A DNA stretch of 64,000 nt, from contig NZ_CP020921.1 of the NCBI RefSeq assembly GCF_003057965.1, forward strand, positions 1,623,001-1,687,000. The letters run 5' to 3'. Under the pieces are notes generated by a model that saw only the letters and a program-made list of their open reading frames with translations, ran no database searches and had not been told where the DNA came from. Positions 37,462 through 45,513 of this stretch are shown piece by piece (position 1 is the first letter of the stretch; each line of letters starts with the position of its first letter). This DNA comes from Thermodesulfobium acidiphilum. Its GTDB lineage: Bacteria > Thermodesulfobiota > Thermodesulfobiia > Thermodesulfobiales > Thermodesulfobiaceae. Position numbers and translations under genes: made by a program.

Positions 37462-37519
37462 AAAAAGTGAGGAGGTATATTGTGTCATTTACAGGCGCTA
37501 TAACAGAATTCTACCTTAG
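37397..37519 (+). CDS. 40-residue leader ORF of the metal-transport operon
   Basis: Starts with ATG, 8 nt after GGAGG, an ideal spacing. The first codons give M-D-D-I-P-D, then an aromatic, Cys- and Lys-containing stretch. The frame runs through and past the GTG start of the next gene, in a different frame, ending with TAG at 37517-37519. It is thus a candidate regulatory leader rather than a functional protein. An acidic, Pro-containing N-terminus recalls leader peptides such as MgtL, where low magnesium makes ribosomes drop off. That parallel is inference. Confidence 0.45.
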   Translation: MDDIPDLCFISFPFNKLFCKSPKSEEVYCVIYRRYNRILP

Positions 37520-38777
37520 CCAAGAATTAAACAAGCCAATTTTAGATCCTGAAAACAGAAAAGTCGCCAACCTAAGAGATATTGCTGTTTGTTGGGACAA
37601 GAAAATTCCAGTTGGTAGAGGTATAAAATTCCTAAAGGACTCTAATAAGCTAATAAATATAAATCACATAAAGGAATGGAAGAAGGATGCAATAGTTTTA
37701 ACTACAAACCTTGAGAAAGCAGCTGATATCGTGGCAAGGGATGAAGACATTTATATAGTAAAGTGGCTTCTTGATAAACAGCTTATAGATCTTAAAGGCA
37801 AAAAGTTAGTTAGAGTAAACGACATAAAAATATCCTTCTATTCCAAAGACTTAGAAAAAAAGTTAATACTTCTTGCTATTGATGTAGGATTTTCTGGCAT
37901 TCTTAGAAGGCTTGGTATTAAGTTTTTAGAAAGTAGAATTCAACCCCAGCTAATAAGTTGGAATTATCTTGCCCCAATAAAAAAGAGAACCTCAAACTTA
38001 CAACTGGCAACAGAATTTGAGGGTTTAAAAAATCTTCATCCAGCTGATATTGCAGATATTATAGAAGAGCTAAGCCAACCAGACAGGGAGAAAATAATAG
38101 AAAGCCTTGATATAGAAAGCGCTGCAGAGGTATTAGCAGAAGCAGATATAGAAACTCAGGTAAACGTCATTGATTCTCTTGATGCAGATAAAGCAGCTGA
38201 CATTTTAGAAGAAATGCCATCTGATGACGCCGCCGACATATTAAGCGAGTTAAATGAAGAAAAATCTCAAGAAATATTAGAGCGCATGGATCCAGAAGAG
38301 GCAAGTGAAGTAATAGAATTGATGAACTATGAAGATGAAGACGTAGGATCGTTAATGACAAAGGATTATATAACGCTTACTGGAAATGAAACTCAGGAAG
38401 AAGCTCTGAACAAAATTAAAAAAATAGCTGAAGAAGTAGAGACTATTTACGTTTCATATATAGTTGATAGCGAAGAGAAACTAATAGGAGTAATATCTTT
38501 AAGGGAGCTATTAATCGCTAAGCCTGACGAAAAAATAAAGGATATCATGCAAAAAGACGTTATAAGTCTAAATCATTTTGATCATCACGACAAGGCACTT
38601 GAAATGTTTGCCAAATATAATCTCTTTACAATGCCTGTAGTAGACAACGAAAACAGACTTCTAGGAATAATTACAGTTGACGATATCTTAAGGCTTCTTA
38701 TACCAGACAGAAGTGACGCTGACACCTTCTCGAGATTTGACTCGCTGAAAAAGTTCTTGAGAGAAGGTGGTGAATAA
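37482..38777 (+). CDS. MgtE N-domain/CBS-pair protein without membrane part
   Basis: 431 residues, soluble. The N-terminal 170 residues hold two PRC-barrel-like segments (KVANLRDIAVCWDKKIPVGRGI and LKGKKLVRVNDIKISF). An MgtE intracellular superhelix follows (LHPADIADIIEELSQPDREKIIESLDIESAAEVL, repeated DKAADILEEMPSDDAADIL units), then a CBS pair (GSLMTKDYITL, IKDIMQKDVISL). The MgtE membrane channel is absent. The part is known to sense Mg2+ in MgtE, so it may gate or sense for the Nramp-like transporter coded next. The GTG start has AGGAGG 6 nt upstream; a GTG at 37467 precedes that site and is rejected. Confidence 0.85.
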   Translation: MSFTGAITEFYLSQELNKPILDPENRKVANLRDIAVCWDKKIPVGRGIKFLKDSNKLININHIKEWKKDAIVLTTNLEKAADIVARDEDIYIVKWLLDKQLIDLKGKKLVRVNDIKISFYSKDLEKKLILLAIDVGFSGILRRLGIKFLESRIQPQLISWNYLAPIKKRTSNLQLATEFEGLKNLHPADIADIIEELSQPDREKIIESLDIESAAEVLAEADIETQVNVIDSLDADKAADILEEMPSDDAADILSELNEEKSQEILERMDPEEASEVIELMNYEDEDVGSLMTKDYITLTGNETQEEALNKIKKIAEEVETIYVSYIVDSEEKLIGVISLRELLIAKPDEKIKDIMQKDVISLNHFDHHDKALEMFAKYNLFTMPVVDNENRLLGIITVDDILRLLIPDRSDADTFSRFDSLKKFLREGGE

Positions 38778-38778
38778 G

Positions 38779-40032
38779 ATGGAAAACAAACTCTCATTAT
38801 TTAAAAGAATATTGCTATTTTTAACTATAATGGGCCCTGGAATAATTACAGCCAACGTAGACAACGACGCAGGCGGTATTACTACCTATTCCATAACTGG
38901 TGCAACAACAGGTTATAAGCTCCTTTGGGTGCTGATTCCAATGACACTTGCACTTATAGTCGTACAGGAAATGGCTGCCAGAATGGGCGCAGTAACCAGA
39001 AAAGGTTTAGCCGATTTGATTAGAGAAAATTTCGGAGTAAAAATGACCATTTTAATACTCTTAGGGATACTTATAGCTGACTTTGGAAATACCATATCTG
39101 AATTCGCAGGCATTGCTGCAAGTATGGAAATTTTTAATATAAGCAAATATATTTCGATTCCTATTTGTGCAATATTTGTATGGTGGACAGTTTTAAAAGG
39201 CTCATATAAATTCGTAGAGAGAGTGTTTTTATTTGCATGTCTTGTTTATCTTTGTTATATACCATCTGCCTTTATGGCAAATCCACCGTGGGGAGAAGTT
39301 GCAAAAAATATAGTTATACCCCATTTAGAGTTTAGTCCTTCGTTCCTATCCATACTTATTGGTTTTATAGGAACTACCATTACTCCCTGGATGCAATTTT
39401 ATATTCAGTCATCTACTGTAGAAAAGGGATTAACAGAAAAGGAATATAAATATCTAAGATTAGACGTAATAATGGGGAACACAATGACAAACGTAATAAC
39501 ATTTTTCATTGTGGTTTGCTGTGCAGCAACTCTTTTTGTTCACAACGTCAACATAACTGACGCAAAGGATGCAGCACTTGCCCTTAAGCCATTTGCGGGA
39601 AATCTTGCAAGTACTCTATTTGCAATAGGACTCTTTAACGCCTCTATCTTTTCAGCCTGCGTACTTCCACTTGCTACCGCGTATTATGTATGTGAAGCAC
39701 TGGGTTTTAATGCAGGGCTTAACTTTACCTGGAAAGAGGCACCCGTTTTCTATGCTCTAACAACTTTTCTAATCTTTTTTGGTGCAACAGTAATATTAAT
39801 ACCCAAAGCTCCTTTAATACCTATAATGTTCTGGTCACAGGTTATAAACGGAGTTATATTGCCATTCGTACTCTTATACATGCTAAAAATTATAAACAAC
39901 AAAGATATAATGGGCGAATATACAAATTCAAGAACATTTAACATAGTAGCATGGCTCACAACTATTGTATTAATAGTCCTAACTTTACTCATGATAATCA
40001 CCTCTATCTTTCCAGGCTTACTACCATCATAA
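38779..40032 (+). CDS. Nramp-related divalent metal transporter
   Basis: 417 residues, about 11 membrane helices of LeuT type. GPGIITANVDNDAGG near the start fits the Nramp helix-1 motif, but the usual D-P-G-N becomes D30-A-G-G33. In helix 6 the metal-ligand Met of the M-P-H motif is replaced by Thr (T202-P-W). This suggests a hard metal such as Mg2+ rather than Mn2+/Fe2+, as described for Nramp-related magnesium transporters. The neighbouring MgtE-N/CBS gene supports that. I start at the ATG at 38779; a GTG at 38767 is possible. It overlaps or abuts the previous stop. Confidence 0.85.
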   Translation: MENKLSLFKRILLFLTIMGPGIITANVDNDAGGITTYSITGATTGYKLLWVLIPMTLALIVVQEMAARMGAVTRKGLADLIRENFGVKMTILILLGILIADFGNTISEFAGIAASMEIFNISKYISIPICAIFVWWTVLKGSYKFVERVFLFACLVYLCYIPSAFMANPPWGEVAKNIVIPHLEFSPSFLSILIGFIGTTITPWMQFYIQSSTVEKGLTEKEYKYLRLDVIMGNTMTNVITFFIVVCCAATLFVHNVNITDAKDAALALKPFAGNLASTLFAIGLFNASIFSACVLPLATAYYVCEALGFNAGLNFTWKEAPVFYALTTFLIFFGATVILIPKAPLIPIMFWSQVINGVILPFVLLYMLKIINNKDIMGEYTNSRTFNIVAWLTTIVLIVLTLLMIITSIFPGLLPS

Positions 40033-40037
40033 ATTTA

Positions 40038-40088
40038 TTGCCCAGAGTACAAGTGAGAGTTCTCTGGGCAATTTACACTTTTTTTAAA
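40038..40088. terminator. Bidirectional terminator between the Nramp-like gene and bioB
   Basis: TTGCCCAGAG at 40038-40047 pairs with CTCTGGGCAA at 40062-40071. A run of T at 40079-40085 follows on the plus strand, and A/T-rich sequence lies on the other side. The genes converge here. Confidence 0.8.
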
Positions 40089-41028
40089 TTTTAATTGGGT
40101 CTAAACTTCTTATTAACTCAAGATCCCTTTCTATATCCTCGCCTGGTCTGGTAAGATAACCACCTATCATTAAAGCATTAGCAGCTGAGTTTAGCGCTAA
40201 TTTCTGATATTTTCCAAGAACGCTCTCTCTACCTGCACATAGTCTAATAGTAGCGTAAGGGAGAATAATTCTAAATATTGCAAGAGTTTTTAAGACTTCT
40301 GATTTATCGAGAACTCTAACATTTTCAAGGGGAGTCCCTTTTATAGGAATCAATATATTGAAGGGAACTGATCTTATCCCAAGATCTTTAAGGATAATGG
40401 CAAATTCTACTCTTTGTTCAAAAGTCTCACCTAAGCCTACTATGCCTCCAACACAAGGAATCAAACCCACCCTCTTTACAGCTTCAATAGTCTCAATCCT
40501 TTCATCATAAGAGTGAGTGCTGCAGATATTGCCAAAAAAACTCCTTGAACTCTCAAGGTTATGATGATATGTAGAAACTCCTACATCCTTCAATCTAATT
40601 AGATCTCTTTCTCTAATTATTCCTAAAGACGCACACAGTTCAATATCTACCTCTTTTTTAAGCCTTTCAAAGATAGACAACAACTCATCCATATCAGCTT
40701 TGGACGGGCCTCTACCACTTGAAACAAGAGAAAACCTCTTTGAACCATAATTTTTCATCAATTTTGCCTTGAAAATTACTTCCTCAACACTAACTTTTTT
40801 AAATTCTATACCTGTATTAAAATGAGAAGATTGAGCACAAAAGGAACAATTTTCAGTACATCTACCAGTTTTATAACTTATTATTGAACACAATTCAAAA
40901 GATGAAGAATATTTATCCTTTATTCTTTTTGCAATCATGAGTAAACGATCTGTATCAAGATTTAAGAGACCATATACAGCAGATTCGTTTAATCTATTTT
41001 CTGGGTTAAAACTTTCTAAATCGATCAT
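40084..41028 (-). CDS. bioB: Biotin synthase BioB
   Basis: Radical-SAM enzyme that inserts sulfur into dethiobiotin. 314 residues. The cluster motif is C-T-E-N-C-S-F-C-A-Q-S-S-H (C-x3-C-x2-C). YHHNLESSRSFF, the VGGIVGLGET loop, PFNILIPIKGTPLE and the auxiliary-cluster Arg region TIRLCAGRE are all BioB-like. The ATG at 41028 has GGAGG 6 nt upstream; a start at 41046 lies before that site. It stands alone, with no bioA, bioD or bioF nearby. Confidence 0.93.
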   Translation of the reverse strand: MIDLESFNPENRLNESAVYGLLNLDTDRLLMIAKRIKDKYSSSFELCSIISYKTGRCTENCSFCAQSSHFNTGIEFKKVSVEEVIFKAKLMKNYGSKRFSLVSSGRGPSKADMDELLSIFERLKKEVDIELCASLGIIRERDLIRLKDVGVSTYHHNLESSRSFFGNICSTHSYDERIETIEAVKRVGLIPCVGGIVGLGETFEQRVEFAIILKDLGIRSVPFNILIPIKGTPLENVRVLDKSEVLKTLAIFRIILPYATIRLCAGRESVLGKYQKLALNSAANALMIGGYLTRPGEDIERDLELIRSLDPIKI

Positions 41029-41145
41029 CAAAAACCTCCAAAACATTCTTAAATAATCTCATAAATTTTATCAATAAATTTCAAGTAAGCAAAGTTTTTA
41101 TGTTAGAATTAGATTAATTATTATTTAAAAAGGAGCAAAATAATT

Positions 41146-42036
41146 TTGGAAAGTTCTGAAAGCATAAAAAAAATTTACAATTTTAAAGAAACAGATAGAG
41201 ATAATCTTAAGTCTCTATGTGCTGCAGCAAAGCAAAACGCTGATAATTTTATAGAGAACCTATATAACTTTCTTATTACTTTTCCAGATTATTATAAATT
41301 TTTGGGTAAGCTGGAAGTTAGAAAAAGACATGAAGAAAAGTTTAAAGTTTGGTTTACAGATCTATTCTGTGGGGAATATGACGAAAGCTACATTATAAGA
41401 ATCCAAAAAATCGGACAAGTTCACGCCGATATGGGGTTACCTACCCATTACGTCAGCGCTACAATAAGCTTTATAAGAAACTATATTCACAAAAGAATAC
41501 TTCTCTCCTGTCCGAACGAGGAAGAGAGGAGAAGTTGTAGAGAATCTGTTGACAAGATATTAGACATAAATCTTGATATCTTAACCAGTTCCTATGTAGA
41601 CGAAAATAAGATTTATATTGCTCAAACAAATATAGAAAGCAAGATAGTAAGAATAAGTTCAAAGATATCCTATTACTTTGACATTGCCCTTGTATTAGCT
41701 CTTGTATTTACAAGCTTTATGATATTTGTCTTGTTTTTATCAGATATTTATAACTTTTTAAGAAGCACTTCATCTTTTGAAAGCAGCGTAATAAACATAC
41801 TTGGTGCTATGCTTATAATCTGGACTATCAGAGAACTTTTAGAAGAAGAGTTAAAAAGATTAAAGGGCAAAAAGTTTGCACTAAACATATTTATAAGCCT
41901 TGCTATGGCAGCCATGCTTAGGAAAATATTGATATTTTCACTTGAACCTCATAACTCTACAGAAGTAATAGTACTCGGATTTCTTGTATTGATACTTGGC
42001 ATAGTATATTGGCTTATGAATAAGAGCGCTATTTAG
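41146..42036 (+). CDS. Protoglobin-PsiE fusion membrane protein
   Basis: 296 residues. Residues 1-165 are a protoglobin/globin-coupled-sensor domain: FPDYYKFLG, HEEKFKVWFTDLF, then IGQVHADMGLPTHYVSATISF, in which H93 should be the proximal haem ligand. Residues 175-296 form four membrane helices like PsiE (phosphate-starvation-inducible E), with WTIRELLEEELKRLKG and AMAAMLRKILIFSLEP. The fusion would place an oxygen, NO or CO sensor on a membrane domain of unknown function. The TTG start has AAGGAG upstream. No kinase or cyclase domain is present. The gene is monocistronic. Confidence 0.8.
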   Translation: MESSESIKKIYNFKETDRDNLKSLCAAAKQNADNFIENLYNFLITFPDYYKFLGKLEVRKRHEEKFKVWFTDLFCGEYDESYIIRIQKIGQVHADMGLPTHYVSATISFIRNYIHKRILLSCPNEEERRSCRESVDKILDINLDILTSSYVDENKIYIAQTNIESKIVRISSKISYYFDIALVLALVFTSFMIFVLFLSDIYNFLRSTSSFESSVINILGAMLIIWTIRELLEEELKRLKGKKFALNIFISLAMAAMLRKILIFSLEPHNSTEVIVLGFLVLILGIVYWLMNKSAI

Positions 42037-42220
42037 TTTTAGTTATTTCTGATTCACAAATCATTTTATCTATTTCGCATGCTTTCTGGAATTTTTTCAG
42101 ATATTTACTTGCTGAATAAAAATCTATAAAAATTAATGAAAACCAACATTTATTTAAAAAAATAACAATATTCACATATTGTGATAAAATAATATATAAA
42201 CTAGTCAGGAGGCAATTAAA

Positions 42221-42970
42221 TTGAAAGAGATTACGTATAAGATTCATCCAATAGTCTTGGGAAGCAAAAGCTTTGACAAGAGTATGATGACATATCAGTT
42301 TAACTATGGCAAACCATTTGTAATACCTATTTATAGCTGGTATTTAGAAGGGAGTAACAAAAACATCCTTATTGATACTGGTGAATTTATGCCCTTAAAG
42401 TCAAAAGACAGAGTTGATGCCCTGGGAGCAAAAATATATTCTTTTGAAGAAGGGCTTTCGAAGTATAATCTTACTCCAGAAGACATAGACATAGTAATTC
42501 ATACTCATCTACATAACGACCACTGTGAAAACGATTCAAAGTGTAAAAACGCAATATTCTACGTACACGAAAATGAGCTAAAGCAGATTCACAATCCTCA
42601 TCCTTTAGATTATAGATATGTAGAAGACTTTATCTTAGATATAGAGGAAAATAAACAGATTGTTTCTCTGAAAGACGATACCGATATCATGCCTGGCATA
42701 AAAATGATCTACACCCCTGCACATTCACCCGGCGGCATGTCTGTATTAATAAATACCGAAAAGGGTAAAGCCCTAATAACAGGCTTTTGCGTAATAGACG
42801 AAAACTTTAATCCACCACCACAAGTATTAGGAATGGGAATGGAAGTAATCCCACCAGGAACTTTGATTAATTCATATGAAGCATACGATATTTTATTAAA
42901 AGTTAAAGAGATGGCTGACATTATAATTCCACTGCATGAACCAAGATTTGCAAAAGTAGAAACCATTTAG
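42221..42970 (+). CDS. Metallo-beta-lactamase-fold hydrolase (AHL lactonase-like)
   Basis: 249 residues. The di-zinc motif H96-L-H98-N-D100-H101 (within HTHLHNDHCEN) is complete. Further metal ligands are the His of TPAHSPGG, the Asp of CVIDEN and the late His of PLHEPRF. The layout (NILIDTGEF, DIDIVIHTHLH) is closest to N-acyl-homoserine lactonases and related lactonases. The true substrate is open. The TTG start is placed by AGGAGG at 42209-42214. A solitary gene. Confidence 0.85.
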   Translation: MKEITYKIHPIVLGSKSFDKSMMTYQFNYGKPFVIPIYSWYLEGSNKNILIDTGEFMPLKSKDRVDALGAKIYSFEEGLSKYNLTPEDIDIVIHTHLHNDHCENDSKCKNAIFYVHENELKQIHNPHPLDYRYVEDFILDIEENKQIVSLKDDTDIMPGIKMIYTPAHSPGGMSVLINTEKGKALITGFCVIDENFNPPPQVLGMGMEVIPPGTLINSYEAYDILLKVKEMADIIIPLHEPRFAKVETI

Positions 42971-43087
42971 ACATATCTATAAGAATATTTTTAAACAGGC
43001 AATTAATCTTCATATTATACTTCTAATAAAATTTAAAATAACTTTTTCTTTCAACTTATCTCTGAGAGACGGTATTTTTTAACTTTC

Positions 43088-43762
43088 TTATATTAAGAGC
43101 ATATAATTATATCTTTTGAGCCAGTTTTCATGCTTTTTATAATCTGGCATTAGCATCCTTACTTTTATCCAGAAATTCTTACCGTGATTTTTTTCTTTAA
43201 GGTGTGCAAGCTCATGAACAACAACATAGTCTATCACAGAAATCGGAGCCATTATAAGTCTATATGAAAAGTTTAAGTTTCCATTTGAAGAACAAGAACC
43301 CCATCTTTTTTGCGCATTTGTGATATTAATTTTACTATATTTTAAATTGCTTTTTTGCGCATACCATTTGACTCTTTCAGAAATTATATTAAATGCCTCT
43401 TTTTTATACCAATCAATAAAAACTCCCCTTGCTTTATCTAAAAAACTCCTCGACAAATAAAAATTATCTTCAAGTTTAAGAGGAATATCTTGGTTATCCA
43501 CTATATAAAGCTTATAATACTTGCCAAGATATAGAAACCCTTCCCCATTAACAAATTCCTTTTTTAAAACTTTAAGATCCCTTGCCTCTATCTCCTTTTT
43601 TTTATTCTCAATCCAATTTGAATGCTTCTGAATAACTTCCCAAATTCTCTTTTCGTCTATACCAAAAGGTGCTTTGACTATTAACGTAGCATTATCTGTA
43701 ATCTGGAGTGCTATTGTCTTTCTTTTTGAACGAATTATCTTCTCAAGCTTTATGTCTTCCAT
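43088..43762 (-). CDS. YgjP-type (DUF45/M48-like) metallopeptidase
   Basis: 224 residues from the ATG at 43762, which has AGGAAG upstream; a start at 43792 would lie before it. The family fold is clear: an N-terminal beta region (KLEKIIRSKRKTIALQITDNATLIVKAPFG), then the zinc motif VVHELAHLKEKNHGKNFW (HExxH plus a third His). WGSCSSNGNLNFSYRLIMAP is the other YgjP signature. YgjP proteins often accompany type I restriction or toxin loci, but no such genes remain here. The cellular substrate is unknown. Confidence 0.88.
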   Translation of the reverse strand: MEDIKLEKIIRSKRKTIALQITDNATLIVKAPFGIDEKRIWEVIQKHSNWIENKKKEIEARDLKVLKKEFVNGEGFLYLGKYYKLYIVDNQDIPLKLEDNFYLSRSFLDKARGVFIDWYKKEAFNIISERVKWYAQKSNLKYSKINITNAQKRWGSCSSNGNLNFSYRLIMAPISVIDYVVVHELAHLKEKNHGKNFWIKVRMLMPDYKKHENWLKRYNYMLLI

Positions 43763-43766
43763 AATA

Positions 43767-43931
43767 TCACTTCCTATAATTATGATAAGCAAATTCTGAT
43801 AATATTTGTGCTATTTCGTTTCTTTTGTTATATATAACTTGCCAAACATTTTCACGATAGTAAGGAATTCTATAAAGTATGGGATCAAAACCAAAGATAA
43901 CATAACTTCTATATACGTCGACAAACTCATC
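43767..43931 (-). pseudogene. Possible gene remnant before the YgjP gene
   Basis: A 54-codon open frame with protein-like composition (DEFVDVYRSYVIFGFDPILYR, then charged helical sequence ending in NYRK) that ends inside the YgjP ribosome site. A stop codon lies directly before it, and no ATG, GTG or TTG occurs in it, so it cannot be expressed alone. I read it as the 3' end of a decayed gene. It has no recognised family. The other frame, from an ATG at 43930, gives a hydrophobic 39-residue peptide that looks less natural. Confidence 0.35.
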
Positions 43932-44334
43932 TTATCAGCCCCTAATATTTTTATATATTCTACTATTAAATTGAACACCAATTAAATTTTACTAAGAATT
44001 CTAAACTTAGATTAATCCCTCAGCTTATTAATAGAATGCACTTATCCTTCTGTCAAAATTTAGTATTTTATATTAAATTTCTTATTAAATATTTGGGATT
44101 AAATAACCCTTTATATCTTTAAAGTCTTCCCTGTAGGCATCTTTAGAAATTTTCTTAATCAGTTCAGATTCAATTAAAAATTTCTTAGCAAACTTTTCAT
44201 TAAAATCTTGATCCACAGGCATTTTATAATTTACCTCTCAAGACAAAAAATAATAAATGACAATGCATTATATACGAAGTACAGCACAAAACTTAATTTC
44301 TATAATATTAAACATATACATGCTATTCGCAACG
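43932..44334. other. Low-coding region with one small ORF
   Basis: About 400 bp, very AT-rich. Apart from the 45-codon ORF at 44085-44222 on the minus strand I see no gene, RNA or clear repeat. Together with the remnant at 43767-43931 this looks like decayed accessory DNA next to the CRISPR-associated island. Confidence 0.5.
44085..44222 (-). CDS. 45-residue charged hypothetical protein
   Basis: ATG at 44222 with GAGAGG about 11 nt upstream, a rather long spacing. The product is rich in Lys, Asp, Glu and Phe, with no Cys and no membrane helix. It looks like an amphipathic helix followed by a short tail (GYLIPNI). It could be a small real gene or a fragment of a larger decayed one. No family is recognised. 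It lies downstream of the methyltransferase gene on the same strand. Confidence 0.4.
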   Translation of the reverse strand: MPVDQDFNEKFAKKFLIESELIKKISKDAYREDFKDIKGYLIPNI

Positions 44335-45429
44335 TTAAAATGCACTACCAAATTTCTTTTTAGCAATAATAATTTTTGAACCTAGTGTATCTCCAAATTT
44401 AGAAAGATATGAATAAAATCCAAATTCATCTTCTTCTACAATTCTTTCAATCGAAAAATATTTCTCAAGCAAATCCAGATAGTCTTCGTAGCTAAAATCT
44501 TCAGCAAAACTATAAATCTTACTACCTTTTTGTACTCCTTCAAAAGCTGAAAGATTCCACTCTACATCCAGAAGATAATCCCTCGAACCTTCTCCTCTAT
44601 GATAAAAAGCATGTTTTGTAATAAAAAGCCCCCCTTCTTTCAAACTTGAATTTATCTTCGGAACAAGATTTGGATTTTTTCCGCCTGGATTATAAGAAAA
44701 AAATACAATATCATAGCCATTACCAATATCATCTTTAAAAAGATTACCTGAAATAACATTTATCCTCTTTGCCTTAAACTTTTTAATATAATCCTCTGTA
44801 TCCTTGATAACATCAGGAAAATCAAAGATATATGCTTCCAAATCTTTATTCAATCTTGTAAAAGCAATAGAACAAAGCCCGTGCCCTCCTCCCAGATCAA
44901 GAAGTTTTTTTGCTTTTCTGAATTCAGGAAATTTTTCAATGATTCTAACTGTTTTTTGAAGCTCCCCGCATAAAATCTCTGACGCAAGCGAATGTATAAG
45001 GTTGTCTTGAAAACAATTTTCCTCAAGTATCTTTATAGGACCATTTTCCAAAACATTGGTCAGTCTCCTCCATAACTCAAAACCATTTTTTATGTTTTTT
45101 AATACTTCTTTTTGATAGAAAAAAGAGTTGCTTTTTAGATAATAGCTGCTTAATTGAGTATTTTTAAAGGATTCATCTTCTTTTTTTATAAAACCGAGAT
45201 TAGCCAGAATTTCACACATATTTTTCAAAATCACATAATTTATTCCTATCTCACTTGATAGTTCATCAGCACTTTTTAGACTATCTAAATGATCAAATAA
45301 ACTTATTTCAAGAGCTGCATCAAGAATACAAAGTTCCTTAAATTTCCTTGAGCAATCACTCAAAAAGTTACGTAACGCTTCAGCACTTATTGAGGGTTCA
45401 TTAAAAAAAATACCATTATCTTTTAACAT
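44335..45429 (-). CDS. Class II O-methyltransferase-like SAM enzyme
   Basis: 364 residues. An N-terminal helical dimerisation domain (about 10-110, winged-helix-like: LDAALEISLFDHLDSLKSADELSSEIGINYVILKNMCEILANLGFI) precedes a Rossmann methyltransferase whose SAM loop is LLDLGGGHGLCSIAF, then AYIFDFPDVI. This is the O-demethylpuromycin/hydroxyneurosporene methyltransferase type. The substrate is unknown and no biosynthetic cluster is nearby. AGGAGG lies 5 nt before the ATG. It follows the CARF gene on the same strand after 79 nt, so it may be transcribed with it. Confidence 0.82.
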   Translation of the reverse strand: MLKDNGIFFNEPSISAEALRNFLSDCSRKFKELCILDAALEISLFDHLDSLKSADELSSEIGINYVILKNMCEILANLGFIKKEDESFKNTQLSSYYLKSNSFFYQKEVLKNIKNGFELWRRLTNVLENGPIKILEENCFQDNLIHSLASEILCGELQKTVRIIEKFPEFRKAKKLLDLGGGHGLCSIAFTRLNKDLEAYIFDFPDVIKDTEDYIKKFKAKRINVISGNLFKDDIGNGYDIVFFSYNPGGKNPNLVPKINSSLKEGGLFITKHAFYHRGEGSRDYLLDVEWNLSAFEGVQKGSKIYSFAEDFSYEDYLDLLEKYFSIERIVEEDEFGFYSYLSKFGDTLGSKIIIAKKKFGSAF

Positions 45430-45477
45430 TTAAACCTCCTATTAATTTTAATTGTCGGATGTTATTTATTTAAAGGA

Positions 45478-45513
45478 GTCGCAATCCCTTATTCTTCAGG
45501 GAATTCTTCTAAC
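45478..45513 (+). repeat. Solitary CRISPR-repeat-like sequence
   Basis: A 36-nt stretch beginning GTCGCAATCCCT and ending TTCTTCTAAC, with an internal TCCCT/AGGGA inverted repeat. Opening, length and internal palindrome resemble repeats of type I and III systems. I found no second copy in the window, so it is not an array. It covers the stop codon of the CARF gene. Confidence 0.35.

Noticed and set aside
37226-37481. Known Mg2+ or Mn2+ riboswitch before the MgtE-N gene
   Set aside because: I do not see the conserved cores of the M-box or yybP-ykoY RNAs, and the distance from the likely start site is short for an M-box.
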